From: Paenibacillus sp. NAIST15-1
Lineage (GTDB): Bacteria; Bacillota; Bacilli; Paenibacillales; Paenibacillaceae
Length of the DNA: 64,000 bases
Assembly (NCBI RefSeq): GCF_001894745.1
Contig: NZ_BBYF01000007.1
Coordinates: forward strand, 1-64,000
Direction of reading: 5' to 3'
Below are positions 24,959 through 33,076 of the stretch, one piece after another; position 1 is the stretch's first letter; every line of letters starts with the position of its first letter. The notes under the pieces are model-generated. The model was not told where the DNA came from, did no database searches, and saw only the letters and a list, made by a program, of their open reading frames with translations. Position numbers and translations under genes: made by a program.

Positions 24959-26674
24959 TTGCTGCGAAGGTTTTTCTCCTATTATCGTCCTTACATGGGG
25001 CTGTTCTTCTTAGACTTTACCTGTGCGGTATTCGTCGCATTACTTGAGCTCGGGTTCCCGCTGGCAGTGAACCAGGTTGTGGACAAGCTGCTGCCAACGG
25101 GGAACTGGACGTGGATCGTATGGGCTTGCATTGGCCTGCTCGTGATCTATTTGATTAATATGGTGCTGCATTTTGTCGTCACGTACTGGGGGCATATGCT
25201 CGGCATTAACATTGAGACAGATATGCGCAAGAAAATGTTCGAGCACCTGCAGAAGCTGTCATTTCGTTTCTTCGATAACAATAAGACAGGGCAGCTGATG
25301 TCCCGCATGTCAAATGACCTCCTTGAAATCGGAGAGGTAGCCCACCATGGGCCGGAAGATTTATTCATTGCGGTGATGACACTGCTCGGCGCATTTGGTC
25401 TTATGCTAGGGTTGAACTGGAAGCTGGCCGTGTTGACGTTCGTCGTTGTTCCGTTACTATGTTCCATCACGATCTATTTCAATAAGAAGATGATGGGGAC
25501 ATTTCGGAGAATGATGACAGACCTTGCTGATTTCAATGCTCGCGTAGAAGACAGCATTGGCGGCATCCGCGTTGTTCAAGCCTTTGCTAACGAGGCACAT
25601 GAGAAGGAGTTGTTCGCAGAGAACAACGGCCGCTTCCGCAAGACGAAGCTGTTATCTTATCGCATCATGGCGTGGAATACGTCAATCAGTTATATTTTGA
25701 TGCGTATTGTAACCGTATTTGTACTGCTGTGCGGTACATGGTTTGTCATTCAGAAGGAATTATCTTACGGAGAGTTTTTGGCGTTTATTTTGCTGACGAA
25801 CGTATTCCTCGGCCCGATCCAGAAGATTAATACCGTGATCGAGAGTTATCCGAAAGGAATCGCTGGATTCAAGCGCTATGTAGAGATTATCGACACCGAG
25901 CCTGACGTGAAGGATAAGCCGGATGCAGTGGATGTGGGCATGCTGCGCGGCAATATTCGGTTCCAAGATGTTACGTTCGGTTACGAACAGGATCGTCCTG
26001 TTCTGCGCGGCATTAACGTTGCCATCAACGCCGGCGAGACGGTTGCCTTCGTAGGGCCGTCGGGCTCTGGCAAGACGACGCTCTGCAGTTTACTGCCGAG
26101 ATTCTACGATGTGCTTGAAGGCAGTATTACGGTAGACGGCATTGATATTCGCGATTTGAAGCTGCAATCGCTGCGCAAGCAGATTGGCATCGTGCAGCAG
26201 GACGTCTTCTTGTTCGCTGGAACCATTCGTGAGAATATCTCATATGGGCGTCTTGGAGCCTCCGATAAGGATATTTGGGAAGCAGCACGGCGCGCGCGAC
26301 TGGATGACTTCATTCGTGATCAGCCGGACGGCATGAACACAGTAATTGGCGAGCGTGGGGTGAAGCTGTCGGGAGGTCAGAAGCAGCGCCTTGCCATTGC
26401 GCGTATGTTCTTGAAGAATCCGCCAATCCTTATCTTGGACGAAGCAACATCTGCACTTGATACGGAGACGGAAGCAGCTATCCAGCAGTCTCTAGCGGAA
26501 TTGTCGGAGGGACGGACAACGCTAGTTATCGCTCATCGCTTGGCAACGATTAAGAATGCCGATCGTATCGTAGTTGTAACCGATAAGGGAATTGTAGAAC
26601 AGGGTGGTCATGACGAACTGCTTGCAGAAGGCGGCGTGTATAGCCGACTGCACAAGGCGCAATTCAGAGAATAG
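24959..26674 (+). CDS. ABC exporter (fused permease and ATPase), Fur-regulated
   Basis: A 571-residue half-transporter that works as a dimer in the plasma membrane. Residues ~15-300 carry six helices of the ABC_membrane type; the intracellular loop shows KLSFRFFDNNKTGQLMSRMS. The ATPase has Walker A GPSGSGKTT near 367, the Q-loop QQDVFLFAGTIREN, signature LSGGQKQR, Walker B ILILDEATSALD and the H-loop IAHRL. All catalytic residues are present. TTG start after GAGGG. The family is broad (MsbA/LmrA/YknU type). The upstream Fur box points to a role in iron limitation, for instance export of a siderophore, haem or another chelator; this is inference. Confidence 0.92.
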   Translation: MLRRFFSYYRPYMGLFFLDFTCAVFVALLELGFPLAVNQVVDKLLPTGNWTWIVWACIGLLVIYLINMVLHFVVTYWGHMLGINIETDMRKKMFEHLQKLSFRFFDNNKTGQLMSRMSNDLLEIGEVAHHGPEDLFIAVMTLLGAFGLMLGLNWKLAVLTFVVVPLLCSITIYFNKKMMGTFRRMMTDLADFNARVEDSIGGIRVVQAFANEAHEKELFAENNGRFRKTKLLSYRIMAWNTSISYILMRIVTVFVLLCGTWFVIQKELSYGEFLAFILLTNVFLGPIQKINTVIESYPKGIAGFKRYVEIIDTEPDVKDKPDAVDVGMLRGNIRFQDVTFGYEQDRPVLRGINVAINAGETVAFVGPSGSGKTTLCSLLPRFYDVLEGSITVDGIDIRDLKLQSLRKQIGIVQQDVFLFAGTIRENISYGRLGASDKDIWEAARRARLDDFIRDQPDGMNTVIGERGVKLSGGQKQRLAIARMFLKNPPILILDEATSALDTETEAAIQQSLAELSEGRTTLVIAHRLATIKNADRIVVVTDKGIVEQGGHDELLAEGGVYSRLHKAQFRE

Positions 26675-26748
26675 CATCTAATTTTATGTGCTGACCAGCA
26701 TTGCTGATCATACTTGTATATTTGTATGATAAAATGAATTAGATTTTG

Positions 26749-26791
26749 AAGCCTGATTCACGCATGAATGCGTTTCGAATCAGGCTTTTTG
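26749..26791 (+). terminator. Strong terminator after the ABC exporter
   Basis: AAGCCTGATTC pairs perfectly with GAATCAGGCTT, with an inner ACGCAT/ATGCGT stem and a T tail. Confidence 0.92.
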
Positions 26792-26863
26792 TTTTGTTCG
26801 ATTAGGGTACTTGGACCACTTCCAGCAGGTGGTTGTGTGAGGGTAATTTGCAATGATAATAAT

Positions 26864-26898
26864 AGTACCTTGACTGTCACAGTACTTTGATCTATATT
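26864..26898 (+). promoter_or_regulatory. padR promoter with overlapping inverted repeat
   Basis: TTGACT (26870-26875) and TATATT (26893-26898) are 17 bases apart. An inverted repeat AGTAC-13 bases-GTACT (26864-26886) covers the -35 and most of the spacer, a likely autoregulatory PadR site. Confidence 0.65.
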
Positions 26899-26921
26899 GT
26901 TATTGAGGAGGTGATCCTTGC

Positions 26922-27248
26922 ATGAATGCGAAGCTGTCTTCCGATTTGCTGCGCGGCCATACGGATACAATTATTTTGAAGCTGCTGATGAGCGGAGATA
27001 AATACGGTTATGAAATATGCAAGCTGGTGCACAGTGGATCAGACGGGCAATACGAGCTGAAGGAAGCCACAATGTATTCCAGTCTGAAGCGGCTGGAGTC
27101 AGAAGGAAACATTACTTCCTATTGGGGCGACGAGACGCATGGCGGTAGACGGAAGTATTATCGCATTACGGACAAAGGGCGCGTCACGTATGCAGACAAT
27201 AAGCAGAATTGGGAATATGCGAAGAAAATATTAGATATTTTGATATAA
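26922..27248 (+). CDS. PadR family transcriptional regulator
   Basis: A 108-residue winged-helix regulator. Typical PadR-s blocks: LRGHTDTIILKLLMSGDKYG, ELKEATMYSSLKRLESEGNI and GGRRKYYRITDKGRV. The ribosome site GAGGAGGTGATCC is almost fully complementary to the 16S 3' end, so translation should be strong. The partner gene at 27266 follows after 17 bases; PadR regulators are often paired with a membrane or 'permease-prefix' protein that they control. Confidence 0.92.
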   Translation: MNAKLSSDLLRGHTDTIILKLLMSGDKYGYEICKLVHSGSDGQYELKEATMYSSLKRLESEGNITSYWGDETHGGRRKYYRITDKGRVTYADNKQNWEYAKKILDILI

Positions 27249-27265
27249 GAAAGGTGGAATATGCG

Positions 27266-27982
27266 ATGAATGAGCGACTAAGACGATACTTGGACAGCGT
27301 CTTTTCCCCATATGAAGATTTGAAGCAGATCCAGGAACTGAAGGAAGAACTGCTGTATGATTTACAGGAGAAGCTGAGCGATTTGAAGAAGGAGGGTTAT
27401 GATGATGAGGCAGCTTATCTTCTAACGATTGAATCGATTGGTGAGATTTCTGAACTCATTGAGAGTATTAATTCGCAAACGGTTCAGCTGCAGCAGAAGG
27501 TGGGGATGGACTTTTCGAAAAGCAATTTGGAAAACTCTGATTTCAAATCGACTTCTGTTCATGATGGACAGTTCAATTACAGCAATTTGAAAGGATCGGA
27601 TTTCAGCTATTCTGATTTAACGAACAGTTCTTTCAAGTGCAGCAGCTTGGATCAGGTCAACTTTACAGGGGCAAATTTGTCAGGTGCGCAAATTGTGAAG
27701 TCAAGCGCGAGAAAAGCGATTTTCACAGATTGTATCTTCGAGAATACCACGTTCAAGTCCTCTGATTTCTCTGGCGTCAGCTTCGACAACTTAACATTCA
27801 ATGGGGTTGTGTTTGATTATGCTGGATTGCGAAAGACAACATTCCGCAATGCGGTATTCAACAATGTGTCCTTTAAGACAGATGTGAAGAAGACGATTTT
27901 CGACGGGGCGACGATGGATAAGCTGACTTATGCGCTGCTGAAGAGCTATAAGGCTGATTTGTCCAATGTAACGGTGCGCTAA
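27266..27982 (+). CDS. Pentapeptide-repeat protein with permease-prefix-like N-terminus
   Basis: A 238-residue protein. Residues 1-75 (MNERLRRYLDSVFSPYEDLK, ELKEELLYDLQEKLSDLKKE, AYLLTIESIGEISELIESIN) are a helical domain like the permease prefix domain usually placed before membrane parts in PadR-linked genes. Residues ~85-235 are pentapeptide repeats (FSKSNLENSDFKSTSVHDGQ; FTGANLSGAQIVKSSARKAI), expected to form a right-handed quadrilateral beta helix. No membrane helix is seen. Possible roles are DNA mimicry or protein binding; no function is proven. AAGGTGG precedes the ATG; the longer frame from 27209 overlaps padR and is not the start. Confidence 0.85.
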   Translation: MNERLRRYLDSVFSPYEDLKQIQELKEELLYDLQEKLSDLKKEGYDDEAAYLLTIESIGEISELIESINSQTVQLQQKVGMDFSKSNLENSDFKSTSVHDGQFNYSNLKGSDFSYSDLTNSSFKCSSLDQVNFTGANLSGAQIVKSSARKAIFTDCIFENTTFKSSDFSGVSFDNLTFNGVVFDYAGLRKTTFRNAVFNNVSFKTDVKKTIFDGATMDKLTYALLKSYKADLSNVTVR

Positions 27983-28026
27983 GAAGCTTGGTGCGTCTGC
28001 ATAAAGGATGAAGTATTCATAATGTG

Positions 28027-28065
28027 AACTTACCTGCGGGCCATTAGGCAGCGGGTAAGTTTTTG
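28027..28065 (+). terminator. Terminator of the padR operon
   Basis: AACTTACC pairs with GGTAAGTT, with an inner GGGCC/GGC(A)GC stem, followed by TTTTG. Confidence 0.85.
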
Positions 28066-28257
28066 TTATATTATGGAGGTTTTAGAGCCGTACACCTTAT
28101 CGGTACGCTGCCCTCTCCTTCTTCAGCTTGAAGGCGATCCCTATGAACAATTACTTCGAATCGATTGTGATTAACTTCATAGACAATCATGCTGCTGATT
28201 GCTAGAAATGATACATATGTAACATTTGGCAAAGATAATAGGGGGGCAAGTCACAGC

Positions 28258-28479
28258 ATGAGTGGAAAATCAGTTGCACCAGTCAGTCAAGATTATATCA
28301 TCGAGCAGGTCAAAGAGAAGTATAGCTGTACCGTCTTGAAATGCGAAGGACGTCCTGTGCTTGAATTCAAATCCGAACAGGAACTTCATGAAATTACGGA
28401 TTATGTGCAGCACAACTTCGAAATGGAATTAATGGATGTATTTTTTACGGCCATTGAGAGTTTGCAGCCAGAAGAGTAG
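28258..28479 (+). CDS. Hypothetical protein, 73 aa
   Basis: Small cytosolic protein: SQDYIIEQVKEKYSCTVLKC, EGRPVLEFKSEQELHEITDY, VQHNFEMELMDVFFTAIESL. No known family recognised; the alternating pattern suggests an alpha/beta fold. AGGGGGGC lies about 12 bases before the ATG. The frame is open from 28189, but the upstream part has no ribosome site. It stands alone between two terminators. Confidence 0.6.
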   Translation: MSGKSVAPVSQDYIIEQVKEKYSCTVLKCEGRPVLEFKSEQELHEITDYVQHNFEMELMDVFFTAIESLQPEE

Positions 28480-28695
28480 GAAGCTCATATGGGGAGGATT
28501 ATCTACCAACCCTCCCATGTTGTATAAGGCTAAGAAATGCGATTTTGCAGCATGTTACAGTGGAGTGGAAAGACCGCGAAAAGACACCAATTGATGCCAA
28601 AATGAATTTTTTTGTGATAAATGACCGGGTAGCAATGTGTTTTGGTGTACAATAAGATATATTACGTCATTACGCAGCTATTGAGGTGTAGAAAT

Positions 28696-29442
28696 ATGAT
28701 TATTTTGAAAAGTCAGCAAGAAATCGATGCAATGCGCGAATCGGGGAGACTGCTTGCGCAGGTGCATCAAGAGCTCGCAGGTATGATTAAGCCTGGCGTG
28801 ACCACACATGAGATCGATCAGTTCGTGGAGCGCTATTTGCATAAGCATGGTGCAACGCCTGAACAGAAGGGATATCACGGCTTTCCGTTTGCGACATGCG
28901 CATCTGTGAATGATGTGATCTGTCACGGGTTCCCGAACAAAGAGCCATTGAAGGATGGCGATATCGTAACCATTGATATGGTCGTAAATTTGAATGGCGC
29001 TCTGTCTGATTCAGCGTGGAGCTACCGTGTCGGTGAAGTATCGGAGCAGGCAGACAAATTGCTCACCGTTACGGAGAAATGCTTGTATCTCGGCATCGAG
29101 CAGGCGGTTTCAGGCAATCGACTCGGAGATGTCGGACATGCGATTCAATCCTATGCAGAAGCGAATGGATTCTCGGTAGTAAGAGACTTCATCGGCCATG
29201 GTATAGGCAAGGATATGCATGAGGAGCCGCAAGTACCGCACTATGGTTCTCCAAATCGCGGCATTCGCTTGAAGGAAGGCATGGTCATTACGATCGAACC
29301 GATGCTGAATACGGGCCGCTACCATGTGAAGCTCGACAGCGACGGTTGGACTGCACGTACAGCTGACGGCGGTTTGTCGGCGCAATATGAGCATACGATT
29401 GCGATTACGAAGGATGGTCCAGTTATTTTGACAACCTTATAA
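28696..29442 (+). CDS. map: Type I methionine aminopeptidase, MapB-like
   Basis: A 248-residue M24 aminopeptidase that removes N-terminal methionine from new proteins. All five metal ligands are seen: the aspartates in IVTIDMVV and LSDSAWSY, the histidine in FIGHGIGKDMHEEP, and the glutamates in ITIEPML and AQYEHTIAITKDGP. Length and sequence resemble B. subtilis MapB (YflG), a second, non-ribosomal-cluster enzyme. AGGTG before ATG 28696 marks the start; the frame is open from 28642. Monocistronic, with its own terminator. Confidence 0.92.
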   Translation: MIILKSQQEIDAMRESGRLLAQVHQELAGMIKPGVTTHEIDQFVERYLHKHGATPEQKGYHGFPFATCASVNDVICHGFPNKEPLKDGDIVTIDMVVNLNGALSDSAWSYRVGEVSEQADKLLTVTEKCLYLGIEQAVSGNRLGDVGHAIQSYAEANGFSVVRDFIGHGIGKDMHEEPQVPHYGSPNRGIRLKEGMVITIEPMLNTGRYHVKLDSDGWTARTADGGLSAQYEHTIAITKDGPVILTTL

Positions 29443-29494
29443 GTGGAAATAGCTGCGAGCAGTTGTTACACGCGTCATGTATGTGAGTATGTGC

Positions 29495-29545
29495 AAGCGC
29501 CCTCTGGTGGAGATCATCCCATTTAGAGGGCGCTTTCTCTTTTTG
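29495..29545 (+). terminator. Terminator of the methionine aminopeptidase gene
   Basis: AAGCGCCCTCT pairs perfectly with AGAGGGCGCTT, followed by TCTCTTTTT. Confidence 0.9.
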
Positions 29546-29631
29546 TATCCCGTTTAATTTATATGTTGAAGGATTTGTCAGAGTGATTATAGAATGGATA
29601 TATCTGTCTATCGCGAAAAGGGGGATCAATC

Positions 29632-30072
29632 ATGATACATATACAGACAGTTGCACGAACTCAACTTGATGAGTTGGCAGAGCTATATACGGAGCTCGAT
29701 GACAGTGAGACGAACATTGAAAGGCTAAGAGAAAGATTTACTGCGCTGCAATCGAACCCAGACTATACATTCATAGGTGCAGTAGATGATTCCGGCAAGC
29801 TTGTCGGCTCCGTAATGGGGATTCGCTGCTATGACTTAACAGGTCAATGTCGCCCGTTCATGGTGCTGGAAAATATGATCGTAAGCAAGAGCTATCATCG
29901 AAAAGGCATTGGACAACTCCTCGTAGATGCGATTGAGAAAATTGCCATAGAAAGCGACTGTCAGAGTGTCGTTCTTTTATCAAGTGCGTGGAGAACGGAT
30001 GCGCATCAATTTTATGAGAAGCTTGGATTTACGAAGGATGCGGCATATGGCTTTATTAAGCCATTGAATTAA
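29632..30072 (+). CDS. GNAT family N-acetyltransferase
   Basis: A 146-residue single-domain enzyme. Central strand LVGSVMGIRCYDLTG, the acetyl-CoA loop VSKSYHRKGIGQLLVDAIEK and the C-terminal AHQFYEKLGFTKDAAYGFIK give a textbook GNAT. AAAGGGGG lies 7 bases upstream. The hydrolase at 30133 follows after 60 bases with a similar ribosome site, so they may be co-expressed. Substrate unknown. Confidence 0.92.
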   Translation: MIHIQTVARTQLDELAELYTELDDSETNIERLRERFTALQSNPDYTFIGAVDDSGKLVGSVMGIRCYDLTGQCRPFMVLENMIVSKSYHRKGIGQLLVDAIEKIAIESDCQSVVLLSSAWRTDAHQFYEKLGFTKDAAYGFIKPLN

Positions 30073-30132
30073 GCAATGACGCAAGAGAAGGAAGAGATCT
30101 TGCAATGACTTCGCAATTAAAGGGGGATGTCG

Positions 30133-30852
30133 ATGAAATCGTATCGGACGAACAGCAGCGATGGCGTAGGCATACATGTTCTGGATACGTTGGATGAAGC
30201 AGATCCATCTATTACCCCATTGCTTATTTGCCCGGGATTGTCCGAGACCGCGGAGGAATTTGAAGCACTTATGGAATTCTTGCTTCCGCGAAGATGTGTG
30301 GCATTGTCATTCCGTGGACGAGGACATAGTGACACACCGCTCACTGGATATGGCTTGGAGGAGCATGTGGCCGATATCGAGAAGGTTGTACAGACCGCTG
30401 GATTGATTCAATATCACATGTACAGCCACTCAAGAGGAGTATCCTATGCGTTGGGGTATGCGAGAGCAGCAAAGCCGTATATACGCAGTCTGCTGCTTGA
30501 TGATTATCCGCCTGAGCATCGTGCCATGAGCGAAGCGTGGGCCGAAGAATACTTACATGAATACATCATTCCGCACGAACGCTTACCGCACATTCGGCAG
30601 GAAGCGATTATCGGAATTCATCGTGATTCTGAATATGCTGCTCTTGAAATCATGCTTCCACAGCCTGTTCTAGTTATGCATGGTATGCTGGATGATTCAA
30701 TGATTACGGAAGAAGATCTGAATCGTTACAAGTTGATGTGCGCGGATCTGACGGTGCGGCCCTTCGCTCACTCCGGGCATGGAATTAGGATGACGGAAGA
30801 ACAAGGATTGTATGAGACGATTCGAGACTTTTTGAATCAGTGTGACAAGTAA
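30133..30852 (+). CDS. Alpha/beta hydrolase
   Basis: A 239-residue cytosolic hydrolase. It shows LLICPGLSETAEEFEALMEF, the conserved ALSFRGRGHSDTP, the nucleophile elbow YSHSRGVSYALGYA (Ser near residue 100) and the catalytic histidine in FAHSGHGIRM near 215. The elbow is H-S-R-G rather than the usual G-x-S-x-G: the first glycine is replaced, which is seen in some family members. ATG 30133 lies 7 bases after AAAGGGGG; ATG 30127 is too close. Substrate unknown. Confidence 0.85.
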   Translation: MKSYRTNSSDGVGIHVLDTLDEADPSITPLLICPGLSETAEEFEALMEFLLPRRCVALSFRGRGHSDTPLTGYGLEEHVADIEKVVQTAGLIQYHMYSHSRGVSYALGYARAAKPYIRSLLLDDYPPEHRAMSEAWAEEYLHEYIIPHERLPHIRQEAIIGIHRDSEYAALEIMLPQPVLVMHGMLDDSMITEEDLNRYKLMCADLTVRPFAHSGHGIRMTEEQGLYETIRDFLNQCDK

Positions 30853-30938
30853 GCAAGGGCAGGGCTCGGGAACTTTTACAACTTTTATAATCGGATCTGA
30901 GGTCGAGCTAAAAAGGTGAAAATTAAAGATGATGCAGG

Positions 30939-30968
30939 GAGAAGGAGTGCACTGTTCCTTCTCTTTTT
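30939..30968 (+). terminator. Terminator after the hydrolase gene
   Basis: GAGAAGGA pairs perfectly with TCCTTCTC, followed by five T. Confidence 0.9.
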
Positions 30969-31104
30969 CATATTGGGAAGAAGTCTACAATTGTTGGGAA
31001 GGTGGCTAATAAAGTTCACCGATTAGGCATAATTGAGGTGTTGATCTGCATAACAAATAAATGGTACAATATGGCATATATTATAAATCTCTGGTGGTGT
31101 ACGG

Positions 31105-31647
31105 ATGTCAAACTTTTGGAATGCGGTCATCTCCGGCTCCAAGCAGCAGAAGCTTATGCTTGGTGTTTTTGTATGCCTATTCGTCGTCACGCTCCTCGAA
31201 CTTGAACTCATTGATATGATGACCATTCATTATCATTCAACGGGCAGAACATCAGGCAATGGCAACATAGGATTGATTGCAATCCTCCTATTTCTTCCGT
31301 TCTACCTCTTGTTGCTGTCCCTCATTGGTACTGCATCAGGATTCGTTTATATGAATCGGTTGAGTAATAAGAAGTCCAACAGCGGGTTTCTCATTTTCCT
31401 CATTGGAATATCGATTGGATTAGGATTGGTACAGCGCTTTGTGTTTATGAGAGAGGGCGTACCTGATGATGTTTCGGACAATTCCTTATTGGATTATTTG
31501 CTCACTCCGTATATGAATTCTGCTTTCTTCAATCTATTCACGTATTTATTAGGGATTATTTTCACGATTGTGTTCAGTTACTTCATTGCACTTCTCACTC
31601 ATTCCCTCCGTAACAAGCAGGAAGTAGCGGAACATGGTTCTCAATAG
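31105..31647 (+). CDS. Hypothetical integral membrane protein, four helices
   Basis: 180 residues with hydrophobic helices at LMLGVFVCLFVVTLLELELI, GLIAILLFLPFYLLLLSLIG, GFLIFLIGISIGLGLVQRFV and LFTYLLGIIFTIVFSYFIAL. The C-terminus is short and hydrophilic. No family recognised. GGTGGTG precedes the ATG. About 260 bases of non-coding DNA separate it from the lipoprotein gene. Confidence 0.7.
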   Translation: MSNFWNAVISGSKQQKLMLGVFVCLFVVTLLELELIDMMTIHYHSTGRTSGNGNIGLIAILLFLPFYLLLLSLIGTASGFVYMNRLSNKKSNSGFLIFLIGISIGLGLVQRFVFMREGVPDDVSDNSLLDYLLTPYMNSAFFNLFTYLLGIIFTIVFSYFIALLTHSLRNKQEVAEHGSQ

Positions 31648-31909
31648 AAGAATAAACTTGTCTTTGTTGCCCTATGATGCGCTTTACAGGCAAGCAAAGG
31701 TGAAGAAGCACACCTCAGACTTCCACAACAAACAACTCGTTCTTTCTTTACACACGAAATGATATTTTGCCCACAACATGTGATTTTTCCATTTTTATAT
31801 GTGCATGACAGTGCTCCAACTATTCTTGATCTTCCAAGTTCATCGGATGCTTCGATGGATTGATTCATCGTGCAGGTAATAGTTATTCCTCGTTTTGTGA
31901 GTTGGAGGT

Positions 31910-32434
31910 ATGAATTTCAGGATGAGGATCATATGGATGACTGTATTGTGTTTCTGTGTCATGTTGTCCACAATCGGCTGCTCGTCAACAGAATGGCAGC
32001 AGTATACGAAGTTGGCCGAAGCATTTAAGCAAGCACAATACGATGTACCTGATTATACGCAAATTACAGGACATGTGGATCAGCTCCTCGGGAGATACGA
32101 GAGGATTAAGCCTTTCCTGACCCGAGAGACATATAACCAACTGTATCGAAACCGAACTCTGGCCATTGCGTTAGGTACAGCCAAGAAACAGCAATGCAAT
32201 ATCGAAGTGACTTCATTTCAGCTAGAAGAACAATCTGAGACTGAGGCTGAACCTAAGACGGTGAAGTCAATGTCATTTACGTATTCCATGACCATGCAGC
32301 TGCGTGATGCACAGGGACAGCTGATTGAAGTGATCGAAGTGCCGGCAGGTCAGATGGATTTTGCAATCCAGGATGGAGGATTGTTCATATTGAGTGATCG
32401 AGATGGGGAGCCATTAATGAGCAAGTACAACTAG
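31910..32434 (+). CDS. Probable lipoprotein of unknown function
   Basis: A 174-residue protein with a signal peptide (MRIIWMTVLCFCVMLSTIGC) ending in a cysteine followed by SS, the usual lipidation context though -3 is T. The mature part has helix-rich YERIKPFLTRETYNQLYRNR and a beta-rich C-terminal half (MSFTYSMTMQLRDAQGQLIE) like small secreted Bacillota lipoproteins. GGAGG lies one base before ATG 31910 and 13 before ATG 31922, so the exact start is unclear. Next gene begins 13 bases after the stop: likely operon. Confidence 0.72.
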   Translation: MNFRMRIIWMTVLCFCVMLSTIGCSSTEWQQYTKLAEAFKQAQYDVPDYTQITGHVDQLLGRYERIKPFLTRETYNQLYRNRTLAIALGTAKKQQCNIEVTSFQLEEQSETEAEPKTVKSMSFTYSMTMQLRDAQGQLIEVIEVPAGQMDFAIQDGGLFILSDRDGEPLMSKYN

Positions 32435-32447
32435 GAGGTTGATTGTC

Positions 32448-32963
32448 ATGATTATTAAAATGCAAACGGACGTATATCGTTCGATTGCACAAGACTCGCT
32501 GGGCTGGAAGATGATTGAGCCTATAATTGAGCGAATCAAGGGCAAGGACCCTATTGAGAAGTCACAGGTGTATGCTAAGTTGACCGAGGGTCAAAAGGCG
32601 CTGTTTATGTTTTTTGTGTTTCATAAGCATACTGAATCTATCGATGAGTTTTATTGGTTTTCCTCTTATTTTGTAGGTGATCTACGGGCGTGGCAGGCTT
32701 TGAAGAAGGGCATGCGGCAATTTGAGGATGAAGGCATGCTTCGCTTGTATGACCAAGTAGAAGCGTTAGTGGAGTCATACAATCGCAAGCCAGACCGATC
32801 TTGGCGCGAAGCGATCGTTGCTGATTTGGAACAAAATGAGGAACTCTACGGCAAGGTATCTCACCTTTATGAAGCGTACAAGAAGCAAGCACCAGCGACG
32901 CTTGAACACATCCATCATTATATTCAGCATAACGTAGAAGAATTTGTTGAGCTTGTAACGTAA
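32448..32963 (+). CDS. Hypothetical helical protein
   Basis: A 171-residue soluble, mostly helical protein (KMQTDVYRSIAQDSLGWKMI, FFVFHKHTESIDEFYWFSSY, LEHIHHYIQHNVEEFVELVT). The middle recalls DMP19/DUF4375-type proteins, but I cannot assign it firmly. GGAGG ends 9 bases before ATG 32448. It forms a pair with the upstream lipoprotein gene. Confidence 0.65.
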   Translation: MIIKMQTDVYRSIAQDSLGWKMIEPIIERIKGKDPIEKSQVYAKLTEGQKALFMFFVFHKHTESIDEFYWFSSYFVGDLRAWQALKKGMRQFEDEGMLRLYDQVEALVESYNRKPDRSWREAIVADLEQNEELYGKVSHLYEAYKKQAPATLEHIHHYIQHNVEEFVELVT

Positions 32964-33076
32964 TTATCAAAAATTATTAGCGCATATGCACACTCTCTTA
33001 CTTTTAAATAGTTATTTTTTACAACATTTCCGTTATAATAATCTATGGAGTATCTAATAGAGAGGGTGCATATGAG

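Noticed and set aside
31641-31868. Minus-strand 75-codon frame between the membrane protein and lipoprotein genes
   Set aside because: Cysteine-rich, non-protein-like composition and no start signal; the region is called non-coding.
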